Below, piece by piece: positions 11,521 to 20,284 of a DNA stretch of 60,276 nt; position 1 is the first letter of the stretch; each line of letters opens with the position of its first letter. The stretch spans positions 1-60,276 of the forward strand of contig JAPKZK010000183.1 of assembly GCA_026393835.1 (NCBI GenBank), given 5' to 3'. The stretch comes from Candidatus Aminicenantota bacterium (lineage in GTDB: Bacteria; Acidobacteriota; Aminicenantia; UBA2199). The notes below the pieces were generated by a model that was not told the DNA's origin, searched no databases, and worked only from the letters and a program-made list of their open reading frames with translations. Position numbers and translations under genes: made by a program.

Positions 11521-12246
11521 TTAACCCTTCTGTTTTCTATCGATTTGCCCTACCTCTTTTTTGGTGTTGGGTTCAGGTCGTTCAACCCGGAGCCAGCCGG
11601 CCGGTATATTTTCCTTTCGGGCTTGATCTTCCAGGTCCTCCAGCGATTTATATAAATCCGCCAATTTCTGCTGCGCCTCCGGAATGTGTTTCTCCAGGTC
11701 GCTCATCCTTTTTTCGTATTCCAATCGTTTATTGTACAGGTCTTCGGCCTGGAGGGCGCCGTACAATTGATCGAGTTCCTGCTGACTGCTTTTAATATCC
11801 GTATCCGTCGCTTCTATATCGTCGTACAATTTATTTACGCGGTCTTGCCAGTACGTTTTGGACTGTCTGTCTACGGCCCCGACGGCGTCTGCCTGCGAGC
11901 CGGACGACGAATTATCCGCGACCCCGGTATCGCCCTGGCTCCCCATATCTCCGCCGGCAGTGGCGGCAGCCTCTTCCGCCCCTTTTCCTCCTAGTTTGAT
12001 AACACCGTATGGTTTTTTAGGGACCTCTATTTTATCAAGGTTATCGTTGGTTATCACATATTTCGATTTTTTTGTCTTCTTTTTCCTTTCTTCCTCTTCC
12101 TTTTTAAGTTTTACCAGGTCCACGTCCTGCCCGTACAGCGCAGGGCCCGGGTTAGGGGCCCGATTCGGTCTTGAAAAAGGATTAAGAGCAAAGAGATTGA
12201 AAATAAAAATTACAAAAACGCTTACAACGATTTGTTTGTATCTCAT
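11521..12246 (-). CDS. membrane-anchored or secreted coiled-coil protein of unknown function
   Basis: I do not recognise a family. From the ATG at 12246 the protein has about 241 residues. A hydrophobic N-terminal segment (about 5-24) acts as signal or anchor. A Lys/Glu-rich stretch follows (KKEEEERKKKTKKSK), then a Gly/Ala/Ser-rich linker, then a long coiled coil from about 125 to 215 and a basic tail. A longer frame exists from a TTG at 12303 that overlaps the end of the upstream gene, but it adds only an Asn/Lys repeat caused by a small tandem repeat, so I prefer the ATG. It lies in the TPR lipoprotein/OmpA cluster, suggesting an envelope scaffolding role (inference). Confidence 0.75.
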   Translation of the reverse strand: MRYKQIVVSVFVIFIFNLFALNPFSRPNRAPNPGPALYGQDVDLVKLKKEEEERKKKTKKSKYVITNDNLDKIEVPKKPYGVIKLGGKGAEEAAATAGGDMGSQGDTGVADNSSSGSQADAVGAVDRQSKTYWQDRVNKLYDDIEATDTDIKSSQQELDQLYGALQAEDLYNKRLEYEKRMSDLEKHIPEAQQKLADLYKSLEDLEDQARKENIPAGWLRVERPEPNTKKEVGQIDRKQKG

Positions 12247-12292
12247 TTTCAGTCTCGCTTTTATATTTATATTTTTATTCCTATTTTTATTC

Positions 12293-13570
12293 CTATTTTC
12301 CAATTACCTGGATATTCACCGACCTGTTCTTTCTGCGCTGTTCTTCGCTGGTGTTGTCATAAGGCGCGTCTTTTTCGCCGTAAAAGTGGGTTTCAATAAA
12401 ATTTTCAGGAATAGCCAGGGTATTGATAAGGTATGCTTTCACAAACTCCACCCGTTCCTTTGAAAGGGCTAAGTTATATTCCAGTCCGCCGATACTGCAG
12501 GTATATCCCCTCATTACCACGACATACTGGGATTTGGAAGCGATAAACGCCTTTATTTTCTCAAAATCTTCCGCATATTTAGTCATATCGGCGATGGATT
12601 TTTCATTCATGTTGAACATAATATTCGCGTCCATTGTTTCTTCGCCGGGTTCCACCGGCCTTTCTTCTGTTTGAAGGGCTTTGATGATGGGGATCTCTTC
12701 GGTTTTCCCGGGGGCGCTGACCGGTTCTTCGGTTTTCGGAACCAGGACTACCCGTGTGCCTACTTCCACCGGCCAGGCAGATTCCAGTACCTTTACCGTT
12801 GAGTTGTTATTCTCGGCGGTAACGATGATCCCGCTTCCGAAAATGATGGGCGGAAGGTTCTTTCTCAGTCCTTTATAAAATATAACAAAATTTCCTTCCG
12901 AAACCAAAGCCTTCCCCATATCGATGGTCACATACTCTTCGGGACCGACATTGAGCCTGCGGGATTTCATAAAGAAACTGGTGTAAACCACATTGCCGCC
13001 AATGGCCTGCGGTAGGCGACAGCGCTTGTAGTCGATCTTCTTCTTGAAAACGGTTGGCCTGGCTTTGAATGGGATTACGATATCGCCGATGTTAACCGGA
13101 TTACAAGCGTTTCTTAAAGTGACGGCGGCGCTGTGCTCATAAAGGCAGGTAACCTCGGCCAGGGATTTGGGCGCGTATAAGATGCCAATGGCGTCGCCGG
13201 TGAGAAGGTTGGAAACCTTGAAGCCTTTCTGGATAACTAAAAAGAAATCCCCTTCTTTAATACCCCCGGTTGAGCCTTTGTTGATGTGCATTATGTCATC
13301 GCTGGTGTAATTTTCCCTGTTGGTGTCCATCTCATCCGCCCCGATAATCATCAGGTCTTCGCTTATTTTACCGCGGATAAAATAGGAACAATACAGGTCG
13401 GTGGGGGTTACCAGCAGTTGCTCTTCCACATAAGCATAGGCCCTTTTTATTAGACTTAACCTATCTTTCTGTGAGAGTTTGTCTTTTCCTCCCCCCTGCG
13501 CCTGTGGGAAAGCGAGTCCCACGGTAACCATAATTATTATAAGCAAAAAAAGGCTAGTTTTCCTCATCAT
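12293..13570 (-). CDS. OmpA-family C-terminal domain protein
   Basis: Secreted envelope protein of 425 residues. A signal peptide (1-25) is followed by a region of about 270 residues with two or three beta-rich modules (for example GSTGGIKEGDFFLVIQKG) like those around LysM or flagellar-assembly domains. The C-terminal 110 residues form an OmpA-type peptidoglycan-binding domain, with NIMFNMNEKSIADMT, the SKERVEFVKAYL helix and NRSVNIQVI. It starts four bases inside the end of the TPR lipoprotein gene (ATGA overlap), so the two are translationally coupled, recalling Tol-Pal/CpoB arrangements. It probably tethers an outer-membrane component to peptidoglycan. Confidence 0.88.
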   Translation of the reverse strand: MMRKTSLFLLIIIMVTVGLAFPQAQGGGKDKLSQKDRLSLIKRAYAYVEEQLLVTPTDLYCSYFIRGKISEDLMIIGADEMDTNRENYTSDDIMHINKGSTGGIKEGDFFLVIQKGFKVSNLLTGDAIGILYAPKSLAEVTCLYEHSAAVTLRNACNPVNIGDIVIPFKARPTVFKKKIDYKRCRLPQAIGGNVVYTSFFMKSRRLNVGPEEYVTIDMGKALVSEGNFVIFYKGLRKNLPPIIFGSGIIVTAENNNSTVKVLESAWPVEVGTRVVLVPKTEEPVSAPGKTEEIPIIKALQTEERPVEPGEETMDANIMFNMNEKSIADMTKYAEDFEKIKAFIASKSQYVVVMRGYTCSIGGLEYNLALSKERVEFVKAYLINTLAIPENFIETHFYGEKDAPYDNTSEEQRRKNRSVNIQVIGK

Positions 13571-14232
13571 TTTCTCCTTTTATTGTCCCTCTTTATTTCG
13601 TTTATTTTCAGCGCCGCCGCTTTATAGAGGTCCGACGCGGGATACTCGTCCACCAAACGGGTAAAAGCCGATAAAGCCCTGTTATAATCCTTGCGGTCTA
13701 AATAAATGGTCCCGATTTTGAACAATGAGTAATCCGCTTTATTACTGAAAGGGAAATACCGGTAAACCAGTTGATAATAGGTTAATGCCCGGTCGATTTG
13801 ATTCAATTTGTAATAAGACTCCGCTTGCCAGTAAAGTGCATTATCGGTCAAGGAATTATCGCTAAATTGGGCTGTCAGCCCCGAAAGCAGTTCGATGGTT
13901 TTTTCATAATTTTGTTCCAGGTAATATTTATAGCCTCCCTTATAGAGAGCTTCTGTCTCATCCTTATCTTTGGCAATGTTTTTTCTCTCCGGCGGCGGTT
14001 CCTTTTCCCCGGCCTGGCTTGAGGCGGCGGCGGCGCTGGCGCCGCCCGGCTGCTTGATTTTCTCCACATCCCGGGCTGTTTTTATCTGCTCTTTTTCAAG
14101 ATCATAAATTTGTTCGTTGATGCCTACGATATCCCTGGTTACCCTTTTTTCAAAGGTACTCCGGCACCCTTGAACGGCAGTTGCCAGCATAACGATTATC
14201 AACCATACATATCCAATCATATTTTTACGCAT
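13567..14232 (-). CDS. TPR lipoprotein of CpoB/YbgF type
   Basis: A signal peptide with a lipobox-like VQGC around residues 20-23 predicts a lipoprotein of 221 residues. A short coiled-coil segment (about 30-60, INEQIYDLEKEQIKTARDVEKIK) and an Ala/Pro linker lead to three tetratricopeptide repeats (about 92-210), with NALYWQAESYYKLNQIDRAL as the clearest. Coiled coil then TPRs is the CpoB pattern, which links outer-membrane constriction to peptidoglycan synthesis in Proteobacteria. It heads the minus-strand cluster with the OmpA-type gene. The exact function here is inferred from architecture and context. Confidence 0.82.
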   Translation of the reverse strand: MRKNMIGYVWLIIVMLATAVQGCRSTFEKRVTRDIVGINEQIYDLEKEQIKTARDVEKIKQPGGASAAAASSQAGEKEPPPERKNIAKDKDETEALYKGGYKYYLEQNYEKTIELLSGLTAQFSDNSLTDNALYWQAESYYKLNQIDRALTYYQLVYRYFPFSNKADYSLFKIGTIYLDRKDYNRALSAFTRLVDEYPASDLYKAAALKINEIKRDNKRRK

Positions 14233-14507
14233 AATACCCAGTTAATAAACCAAAATAAACGTTTTGTCAAGTCCTTACGCCTTGAATACCCCCATATTTA
14301 AAAAAATTTCCTTTTTAAGCGGCCCCCATGCCGCCCAAAAATATCCGGGACTTTTTGAACGAATCAAGGAGCAATGGGCCTTTTGGTCTTCTCATATGCG
14401 CCCTGGCGATGCATATGAGAAAGAACCGAAAAAATAATGATATAGTCCTGCCTTGAAGGGAGTTGAATTAAGTTTCGTTATGTGATAAATTATGTATCTA
14501 TAAAACC
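14233..14507. other. divergent intergenic region
   Basis: It separates the minus-strand TPR lipoprotein cluster from the plus-strand PASTA operon. A possible plus promoter is TTGAAT (14463-14468), 17 bases, TAAATT (14486-14491). No Shine-Dalgarno site is seen before the ATG at 14508, and a TATAAA lies only four bases from it. Confidence 0.35.
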
Positions 14508-15248
14508 ATGAAAAAAATTGACGAAAACATGAAACAGAAAGCCCTGCTGGCCGCCAGGATAGTGGGCTATGCCTTCTTTTACTTATTGGTACTCATCGCC
14601 TCCATATTCTTTACCATGAGCGCCCTCATAAAAAGCGAAGAAATCGATGCGCCGGACGTGAGAGGAAAAAGCCTGAACCAGGCCTATCAAATCGCCGCCG
14701 AAAACGGCCTCTACCTGAAAAAAGAAATGGGCAACTACGGCAAACAATATAAACCCCTCACCGTTATCAACCAGTTCCCGGCCCCGGGCGTCCAGGTAAA
14801 AGAAAAGTCCTTCATCAAAGTCTTCGTGACCACCGAAGTGGTGGAAATCATGATGCCGCAACTGGTCGGCTACAACCTGAAAGAAAGTGAAACCCTTCTA
14901 AAAGACAACAATTTAAAAAAACGGTTCATTTCCTATATGGACGCCAATGACGTCCCGGTAGATTTTGTGATCTCCCAGTCCATCCCGGCCGGCGCCAGGG
15001 CGCCCGAAGAATCCGAAGTGGATATCCTGGTGAGCCGGGGCAGCCGCACCCCTTCTTATATTATGCCGGATGTCATCGGCAAACGCCTGGAACCGGTGGA
15101 AGAATACTTTAATAACATGGGCCTGAAAATCGCGGAAAAAGTCAGGGTGTCATACCCGGTTCAACCCGGCATTATCGTCGGCCAAAACCCTTCATCCGGT
15201 TTCCAGATCAATGAAAAAGCCAGGATTCGCATCGAGGTGAGCGAGTGA
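14508..15248 (+). CDS. membrane-anchored protein with three PASTA domains
   Basis: 246 residues: a short cytoplasmic N-terminus, one transmembrane helix (about 15-42), then three PASTA repeats on the outer side (about 46-113, 114-182, 183-246), each opening with a (D/M)PxxxGxxLxxA-like segment such as DAPDVRGKSLNQAYQIA and MPDVIGKRLEPVEEYF. PASTA modules bind uncrosslinked peptidoglycan or lipid II. No kinase or transpeptidase domain is attached, so this is a free-standing PASTA protein. It begins the operon PASTA-rpe-bamD-uvrC and its TGA stop overlaps the GTG start of rpe. Confidence 0.9.
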   Translation: MKKIDENMKQKALLAARIVGYAFFYLLVLIASIFFTMSALIKSEEIDAPDVRGKSLNQAYQIAAENGLYLKKEMGNYGKQYKPLTVINQFPAPGVQVKEKSFIKVFVTTEVVEIMMPQLVGYNLKESETLLKDNNLKKRFISYMDANDVPVDFVISQSIPAGARAPEESEVDILVSRGSRTPSYIMPDVIGKRLEPVEEYFNNMGLKIAEKVRVSYPVQPGIIVGQNPSSGFQINEKARIRIEVSE

Positions 15249-15922
15249 CGCAAAACAACCCGATTCATCCCGTTTTTCCCTCGATCCTCTCTACAAATTT
15301 TTTCGACCTCCAGGAAAAATTAACAACCTTTGCCGCCCATAACATCGATTTTATTCACCTGGACGTAATGGACGGCCATTTCGTAGATAACATTTCCTTC
15401 GGACCTTCGGCCTCCAGAGCCATCAAATCCAGGTTTAACTTCAAAATCGACGCCCACCTGATGGTCGATAACCCGGGCAAAATGATCCCCCAATTCATCG
15501 CCGCCGGTTCCGACTGGGTTTCCTTCCACCTCGAAACCCACGAAGATATAAAAGAAAATATTTCCCTCATCTCCGGGCAGGGACGGAAGCCCGGGCTGGT
15601 ACTGAACCCGGATACACCCGTGGAAAACGTGTTCCCCTTCCTGGAAGACATCCATTATGTTCTTTTAATGAGCGTCTTTCCCGGGCGCGGCGGACAAAAA
15701 TTTATCCCGGCCTCCATCCACCGCGTGGCCCATTTGAAAAAAGAAATAATAAACAGGGGAACCGCCTGCCTGATCCAGGTGGACGGCGGGATCAATACTT
15801 CCAATATCCCGGACCTACAAAACGCCGGCGCCGACCTTTTGGTAATTGGGACCTTTCTCTATAATTCCGCTAATACAGCCGATACTTTAATGGAAATTCT
15901 AAATAAAATAAATGGAGCTTAA
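15245..15922 (+). CDS. rpe: ribulose-phosphate 3-epimerase
   Basis: Interconverts D-ribulose 5-phosphate and D-xylulose 5-phosphate in the pentose phosphate pathway. The 225-residue TIM barrel has the metal and catalytic motifs HLDVMDGHFV, DAHLMV, SVFPGRGGQKF and QVDGGIN, and ends with a phosphate-binding GADLLVIGTFLY. The GTG start overlaps the PASTA gene stop (GTGA), indicating translational coupling. It could also feed the transketolase-containing operon at 19-25 kb, but it is not part of it. Confidence 0.96.
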   Translation: MTQNNPIHPVFPSILSTNFFDLQEKLTTFAAHNIDFIHLDVMDGHFVDNISFGPSASRAIKSRFNFKIDAHLMVDNPGKMIPQFIAAGSDWVSFHLETHEDIKENISLISGQGRKPGLVLNPDTPVENVFPFLEDIHYVLLMSVFPGRGGQKFIPASIHRVAHLKKEIINRGTACLIQVDGGINTSNIPDLQNAGADLLVIGTFLYNSANTADTLMEILNKINGA

Positions 15923-15924
15923 AG

Positions 15925-16806
15925 ATGACTGATGATTTGAAAATTAAGGATAGAAAAAAAAATATGTTCCTGTGGACCGCCGCGATTTTAATCGCGACGG
16001 TTTTATTAGTCGATTTCACCGGGTGTAAATCAAAGAAAAATGTGGTGCTGAAGCCGGGGGAAACAACGACTGTCAAAGATATTTACGATAGGGCCAAAGC
16101 CAGGATAAAGAAAGACCCTGAAAAGGCCCGTTTATTATTTAAAGAGATCATTCACCTGTACCCCGACAGCACCTATTCCCAGAGGGCAAAAGTCGGGATT
16201 GCCGATTCCTATTTCAGGCAGAAAGACTCAGGTTCTCTGATAATGGCCGCCAACGAATACCAGGAATATGTCAATTTATATCCCAATTCCCCGGACGCCG
16301 TGTACGCCAAGTATCAATCGGCCATGTGTTACTATAAACAGGTAAAAAAGCCGGGTCGGGACCAGGAAAACACCCATAAAGCCATCCAGGCGTTTGAATC
16401 CATGGTCAAGATGTACCCGGACACAGAGGAGGCCAAAAACGCCAGGCAGAAGATCGCTCAAGCCCGGCAAAACCTTGCCTCCCACTATTTCACCATCGGT
16501 CGTACCAATTTATGGATGGGCGCCGTGCGGGGCGCCCTCGCCCGCTTCAAACAGGTCATGGACCAGTACCCGGAGTTCAAGTCCAATGATGTACTCTTCT
16601 ATTGCACCGGGAAAGCGTATTCGATCATGAGGGATTACGAATCCGCCATCTCTTTTTTCCAGCGCGTGACCACCGATTTTCCCAAATCCAAATACTTTAA
16701 AAAGTCCAGGAAAATGATCGAAAAAATAAATAAAATCAAGTCCGAAATCAAACCCAAAACAGAACCCAAAACGGACGCTAAAGCAGAAGGTGCTGAAAAA
16801 CAATAA
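15925..16806 (+). CDS. bamD: BamD-like outer-membrane assembly lipoprotein
   Basis: Outer-membrane lipoprotein scaffold of the BAM complex. The 293-residue protein has a signal sequence ending in a lipobox (DFTGCK, Cys about 34) and then TPR-type helices, including ARLLFKEIIHLYPDSTYSQRA and AANEYQEYVNLYPNSPDA, which match the BamD/ComL pattern of RxxY/FxxYPxS repeats. The C-terminus is a Lys/Glu-rich tail. The gene begins two bases after rpe, and its last 17 bases overlap the GTG start of uvrC. A general TPR lipoprotein is the main alternative. Confidence 0.85.
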   Translation: MTDDLKIKDRKKNMFLWTAAILIATVLLVDFTGCKSKKNVVLKPGETTTVKDIYDRAKARIKKDPEKARLLFKEIIHLYPDSTYSQRAKVGIADSYFRQKDSGSLIMAANEYQEYVNLYPNSPDAVYAKYQSAMCYYKQVKKPGRDQENTHKAIQAFESMVKMYPDTEEAKNARQKIAQARQNLASHYFTIGRTNLWMGAVRGALARFKQVMDQYPEFKSNDVLFYCTGKAYSIMRDYESAISFFQRVTTDFPKSKYFKKSRKMIEKINKIKSEIKPKTEPKTDAKAEGAEKQ

Positions 16807-18358
16807 AGATATCCCAGAAAAGCCGGGCGTTTATCTTTTTAAATCCGGTAAAAAAATCCTCTATATCGGGAAAGCAAAGAATCTAAAAAAAAGAGTAACC
16901 CAATATTTCCTGGGCCGGGACCACCTGGTGGTGGGCAACCTTCTGGAGCAGGCGGATGATATCGAATATATCGTCACCGAAGCCGAAACCGATGCGCTGC
17001 ACCTGGAATATAACCTCATTCACACCTACCAACCGCCGTTTAATGTGCGGCTCAAAGATGATAAAAGTTTCCCCCTGATCGAGATTTCGCTCATAGATAC
17101 CTTTCCCGGCATATACTACACCCGCCGGGTAAAGCCGAAAAATTTTTACGTGGGCCCCATTACCAATGCCGGGAAAACCCGGGCCCTGATCGATATCATT
17201 ACGCGGGTGTTTAAACTGAGGATTTGTTCGGACGCCGTATTCAAACGGGGCGTACCCTGCCTCTACGCCCACATCGACCGCTGCTCCGCCCCCTGTGCGG
17301 CCAAAATTACCCCGGAAGCCTACCGCCAAAATGTAAACGATGCCGTGGACCTACTCAAAGGTAAACGGAAAAACGTCCTGGGAAAACTGGCGCTGAAAAT
17401 GAACCGGCTGGCGGAAAACCTGGAATTTGAAACGGCCCAGAAAGTTAAAGAAGACGTCGAACTGCTGAACCGTTTTGTCCTGGAATCCTATATCTCCTCT
17501 GTCAGAAAGACCGATTACGATGTACTGGCTCTCCACTATCACCCGGATGCCGCCATAAACGATTGTTTTATTATCCTGTTCTCCATTATCGAAGGCCAGG
17601 TGAAACGAAAAGAATTCTTTAATTTCAATACCATCAGTACGGGCAAAGAAGAGGCGTTAAAGGATTTCCTCATATCATTCTATCGCACCGAGAATATTCC
17701 TCCTGAAATCATCGTTCGTTTTTACCCGCCGGATAAAGAGTCCATACAGCAATTGTTTTCCCAATTGGCCGGCCGGGGGGTGACTTTGAAAATCCCCTTA
17801 AAAGGCGATAAACGTAAAATGTCGGACCTGGCCGCGGCCAATTTAAGCCTGTATGTGAGCAAAACCAATTACCGGGTCATCGGTCAGCGGCTAAAAGAGG
17901 CGCTGGGACTCAAGCGGTTCCCTCTCCGGATCGAAGGGTTTGACATCTCCCATTTCTCCGAGCGCCAGCGGGTAGGCGCGGCAGTGGCTTTTACCAAAGG
18001 GCAACCCGACCGCGCCAAATACCGGAACTACATCATAAAAGAAGCCCTGCCCGGGGATACCGAGGCGATAAAGGAAGTATTGGAACGGCGCTTCAAGAAA
18101 GCCCAGGCGTTCCCGGATTTATTGTTGATCGACGGCGGCAAAGGCCAGTTGAGCGCCGCCCTGGAAGTGAAGCAAAAGTTAAACCTCCCATCCGATATCG
18201 CGGCCATTGCCAAGGAAGAAGAACGGGTGTTTATGGAAAGTGGAGACTCCATCGTTTTCCCTGAAGATGCGCCGGAGCGGTTCCTCTTGCAGAATATCCG
18301 GGATGAAGTGCACCGCCGGGCCATTACTCACCACCGCAAACGCAGGCAAAAACTATAA
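16790..18358 (+). CDS. uvrC: UvrC-type excinuclease subunit lacking the C-terminal helix-hairpin-helix region
   Basis: Nucleotide-excision repair nuclease that makes the two incisions around DNA damage with UvrA/UvrB. It has the GIY-YIG domain (PGVYLFKS...ILYIGKAKNLKKRV, residues 10-40), the Cys-rich segment CLYAHIDRCSAPC (about 157-169), a UVR motif region (LEFETAQKVKEDVELL) and the RNase-H-like nuclease domain (EGFDISHF, LLIDGGKGQL, RDEVHRRAITHHRKRR). It stops at 522 residues right after HHRKRRQKL, where typical UvrC proteins continue about 60-90 residues with two helix-hairpin-helix motifs. The GTG start lies inside bamD. The stop is a clean TAA with no in-frame continuation seen. Confidence 0.92.
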   Translation: MLKNNKDIPEKPGVYLFKSGKKILYIGKAKNLKKRVTQYFLGRDHLVVGNLLEQADDIEYIVTEAETDALHLEYNLIHTYQPPFNVRLKDDKSFPLIEISLIDTFPGIYYTRRVKPKNFYVGPITNAGKTRALIDIITRVFKLRICSDAVFKRGVPCLYAHIDRCSAPCAAKITPEAYRQNVNDAVDLLKGKRKNVLGKLALKMNRLAENLEFETAQKVKEDVELLNRFVLESYISSVRKTDYDVLALHYHPDAAINDCFIILFSIIEGQVKRKEFFNFNTISTGKEEALKDFLISFYRTENIPPEIIVRFYPPDKESIQQLFSQLAGRGVTLKIPLKGDKRKMSDLAAANLSLYVSKTNYRVIGQRLKEALGLKRFPLRIEGFDISHFSERQRVGAAVAFTKGQPDRAKYRNYIIKEALPGDTEAIKEVLERRFKKAQAFPDLLLIDGGKGQLSAALEVKQKLNLPSDIAAIAKEEERVFMESGDSIVFPEDAPERFLLQNIRDEVHRRAITHHRKRRQKL

Positions 18359-18607
18359 AGAAAGCACGAATTCCGAATTTTCCTCATTCCTCATTCATCA
18401 TTTATTATCAAAAATTGTCCACTGATTTCACTGATTCACACAGATTTTTTCACCATTGACCATTGACCATTGACCATTGACCACTCACCACTGACCATTG
18501 CCCCCTTTTTCCCCCTTATTCAGTTTTAATGTAGGATAATGGTTGACAGCGGTTAAGCATGCGCCGCCGAATTCATTTAAAAAAAACTATTTTTTCATAC
18601 AGGCCTA
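18359..18607. repeat. intergenic repeats: ACCATTG tandem repeat and inverted word-like repeat
   Basis: 18416-18451 is an inverted, imperfect copy of the AATCTGTGTGAATCAGTGTAA-type repeat found twice at 36.0-36.2 kb (here with a different spacer between the two words). It is followed by a 7-base tandem repeat (ACCATTG, about five units plus variants) at 18452-18500. Nothing coding is seen. Confidence 0.6.
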
Positions 18608-18636
18608 TTGACAATACCTCATATAAGTACTATAAA
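18608..18636 (+). promoter_or_regulatory. strong sigma-70 promoter of the small secreted protein gene
   Basis: TTGACA (18608-18613), 17 bases, TATAAA (18631-18636). The predicted start near 18643 leaves an unusually long leader of about 120 bases before the ATG at 18763. Confidence 0.75.
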
Positions 18637-18762
18637 GCAATTTACTATTAAACAGGTATTGAAATAGACGTAAGATATCTGCTTGCGTTTAGGTGAATAA
18701 GAACAGACAGAAATGAACAACAATAAGTTGAATTCAAATAAAATTAAAGGAGGATTTCTTAA

Positions 18763-19098
18763 ATGAAACAAAGAATTTTTCTTTTTTTAGCGGTTTGTAT
18801 GCTTATGGCAGTTCCGTGTATGGCACAGTTGCATCTGAATGCCGTTACTATTTCCGGGCCCACCGAAATTATGGAAGGCAGAAGTGCATATTACCACGTC
18901 TATGCCCATTGGTGCGATGGTTCGGTTGAGGATGTCACGAGTTCCGCCACTTTTTATCTATGGTCGAACTATGCCACTATTTCCGGCAACAAAGTAACCA
19001 CCGGTCAGGTAGATCAAAACGAAGTCAACTATCTTTCGGCGGATTATGGCGGTGTAGGTGCTAATGCTTTAATCTTTTATATCATTGATTATCATTGA
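18763..19098 (+). CDS. small secreted Ig-like (BIG-type) protein
   Basis: 111 residues with a clear signal peptide (1-21, cleaved after AQ or nearby). The mature part of about 90 residues resembles a single bacterial Ig-like domain: VTISGPTEIMEGRSAYYHV, then CDGSVEDVTSSATF and NYATISGNKVTTGQV, the usual order of a BIG_2-type fold. It stands alone behind a perfect promoter and an AAAGGAGG ribosome site, so it is probably highly expressed. Function unknown; a secreted adhesin-like or periplasmic structural protein is possible. Confidence 0.8.
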   Translation: MKQRIFLFLAVCMLMAVPCMAQLHLNAVTISGPTEIMEGRSAYYHVYAHWCDGSVEDVTSSATFYLWSNYATISGNKVTTGQVDQNEVNYLSADYGGVGANALIFYIIDYH

Positions 19099-19335
19099 TT
19101 TTAATCACCCTTACGGACGATTAAAAAAGGTTATAAGCATTTGATGTTTGAACAGGTTTTTTAAAATTGGCCAGACGGGCAGCGGAAAGCGGTCCGTCTG
19201 GTTAATATAGTATAAGGGGCTGTGCATTATTATTTTAGGGGAGCGATTAAGGGACATTCAATTTATTCCGTCAAATAATTTCCCCCAAATTCTTTGAATC
19301 TTGCATTATGTAAAAGTTTATTATAAAATCCTACA
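19099..19335. other. intergenic region with hairpin upstream of the metabolic operon
   Basis: A hairpin with 8-bp CCAGACGG/CCGTCTGG arms lies at 19171-19201 and may end the upstream transcript, though no T-tract follows. Before the aldolase gene a TATAAA at 19322-19327 sits nine bases from the ATG at 19336, with no Shine-Dalgarno site, so a leaderless transcript is possible. Confidence 0.4.
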
Positions 19336-20268
19336 ATGAAAGAAAAAAATCCTACAACCAATCAAAAGACCTTTCGCCTGGATGGCATTTATCCTCCGCT
19401 GCCCACGCCGTTCGATGAAAAAGGACAGGCGGCGCTAGAGGCGCTCAAAAGCAACCTGGCTTTCTTGAACCGTTTCGATTTGCGCGGATTTATCGTGCTG
19501 GGCACCAACGGCGAGTACGTCATGCTGAGCGAAAAAGAAAAACTCCTGGTACTGGAAACCGCCCGTGCGGCAATTCCCGCGGATAAATTAATGATTGCCG
19601 GAACCGGATGCCAGTCCACCGCCGGGACCATCGACCTGACCCAAAAAGCCGCTGAAATCGGCGCAGATGCGGCATTGATCATTACCCCTTCGTATTACCG
19701 CAGCCAGATGACGCCGGCGACATTGATCCACCACTACCGCGCTGTTGCGGATAATTCCCCTATTCCTATCCTGGTATACAACATGCCTGCTTCTACCAAC
19801 GTCGATCTTGAAGCGGAACCCATCGTTACCCTGGCCCGTCATCCCAATATCATGGGCGTAAAAGATTCCAGCGGCAATGTGGTCAAAATCGGGGACATTT
19901 ACCGCCAGGTGCAAAAAGAAGGGCTGGATTTCCAGATCCTGGCGGGCTCGGCCGGGTTTCTTTTGCCCGCCCTGTCCGTCGGCGCCGTGGGCGGCGTGTT
20001 GGCCCTGGCAAACATCGCCCCCGCCCAATGTATCGCTATACATCGTTTCTTTTTAGAAGGAAAACTTCAAGAAGCCCGCGATTTGCAAACGCGCATGATC
20101 CCGGTCAACGCCGCGGTTACTGCGCGTTGGAGCGTCCCCGGCTTAAAAGCGGCCATGGATTTCCTGGGCATGTACGGCGGCCCCGTACGCCAACCACTGC
20201 TCCCCATCCCGGATGAAACCCGCAAACTGCTGGAAACCATCCTGCTGGAAGGCGGCATAAAAAAATAA
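19336..20268 (+). CDS. DHDPS/N-acetylneuraminate-lyase superfamily aldolase (possibly 4-hydroxy-2-oxoglutarate aldolase-like)
   Basis: Class I aldolase of 310 residues, making or cleaving a 2-oxo acid through a Schiff base with pyruvate or glyoxylate. The DapA-family hallmarks are present: GTNGEYVMLSEKEKL, Tyr148 in VYNMP and the Schiff-base Lys176 in MGVKDSSG. DapA itself is one option. The VKDSSGN form and the next gene, an alanine-glyoxylate-type aminotransferase, make a 4-hydroxy-2-oxoglutarate or 2-keto-3-deoxy-acid aldolase more likely (inference). It is the first of five co-directional genes with transketolase and a RuBisCO-like protein, so a catabolic role is favoured over lysine synthesis. 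Confidence 0.9.
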   Translation: MKEKNPTTNQKTFRLDGIYPPLPTPFDEKGQAALEALKSNLAFLNRFDLRGFIVLGTNGEYVMLSEKEKLLVLETARAAIPADKLMIAGTGCQSTAGTIDLTQKAAEIGADAALIITPSYYRSQMTPATLIHHYRAVADNSPIPILVYNMPASTNVDLEAEPIVTLARHPNIMGVKDSSGNVVKIGDIYRQVQKEGLDFQILAGSAGFLLPALSVGAVGGVLALANIAPAQCIAIHRFFLEGKLQEARDLQTRMIPVNAAVTARWSVPGLKAAMDFLGMYGGPVRQPLLPIPDETRKLLETILLEGGIKK

Positions 20269-20284
20269 TTGGAGGACGTTAGTT

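Noticed and set aside
12247..12303. TTG-start extension of the coiled-coil protein
   Set aside because: The added residues are an Asn/Lys repeat from a small tandem repeat overlapping the upstream stop; the ATG at 12246 followed by a signal segment is more credible.
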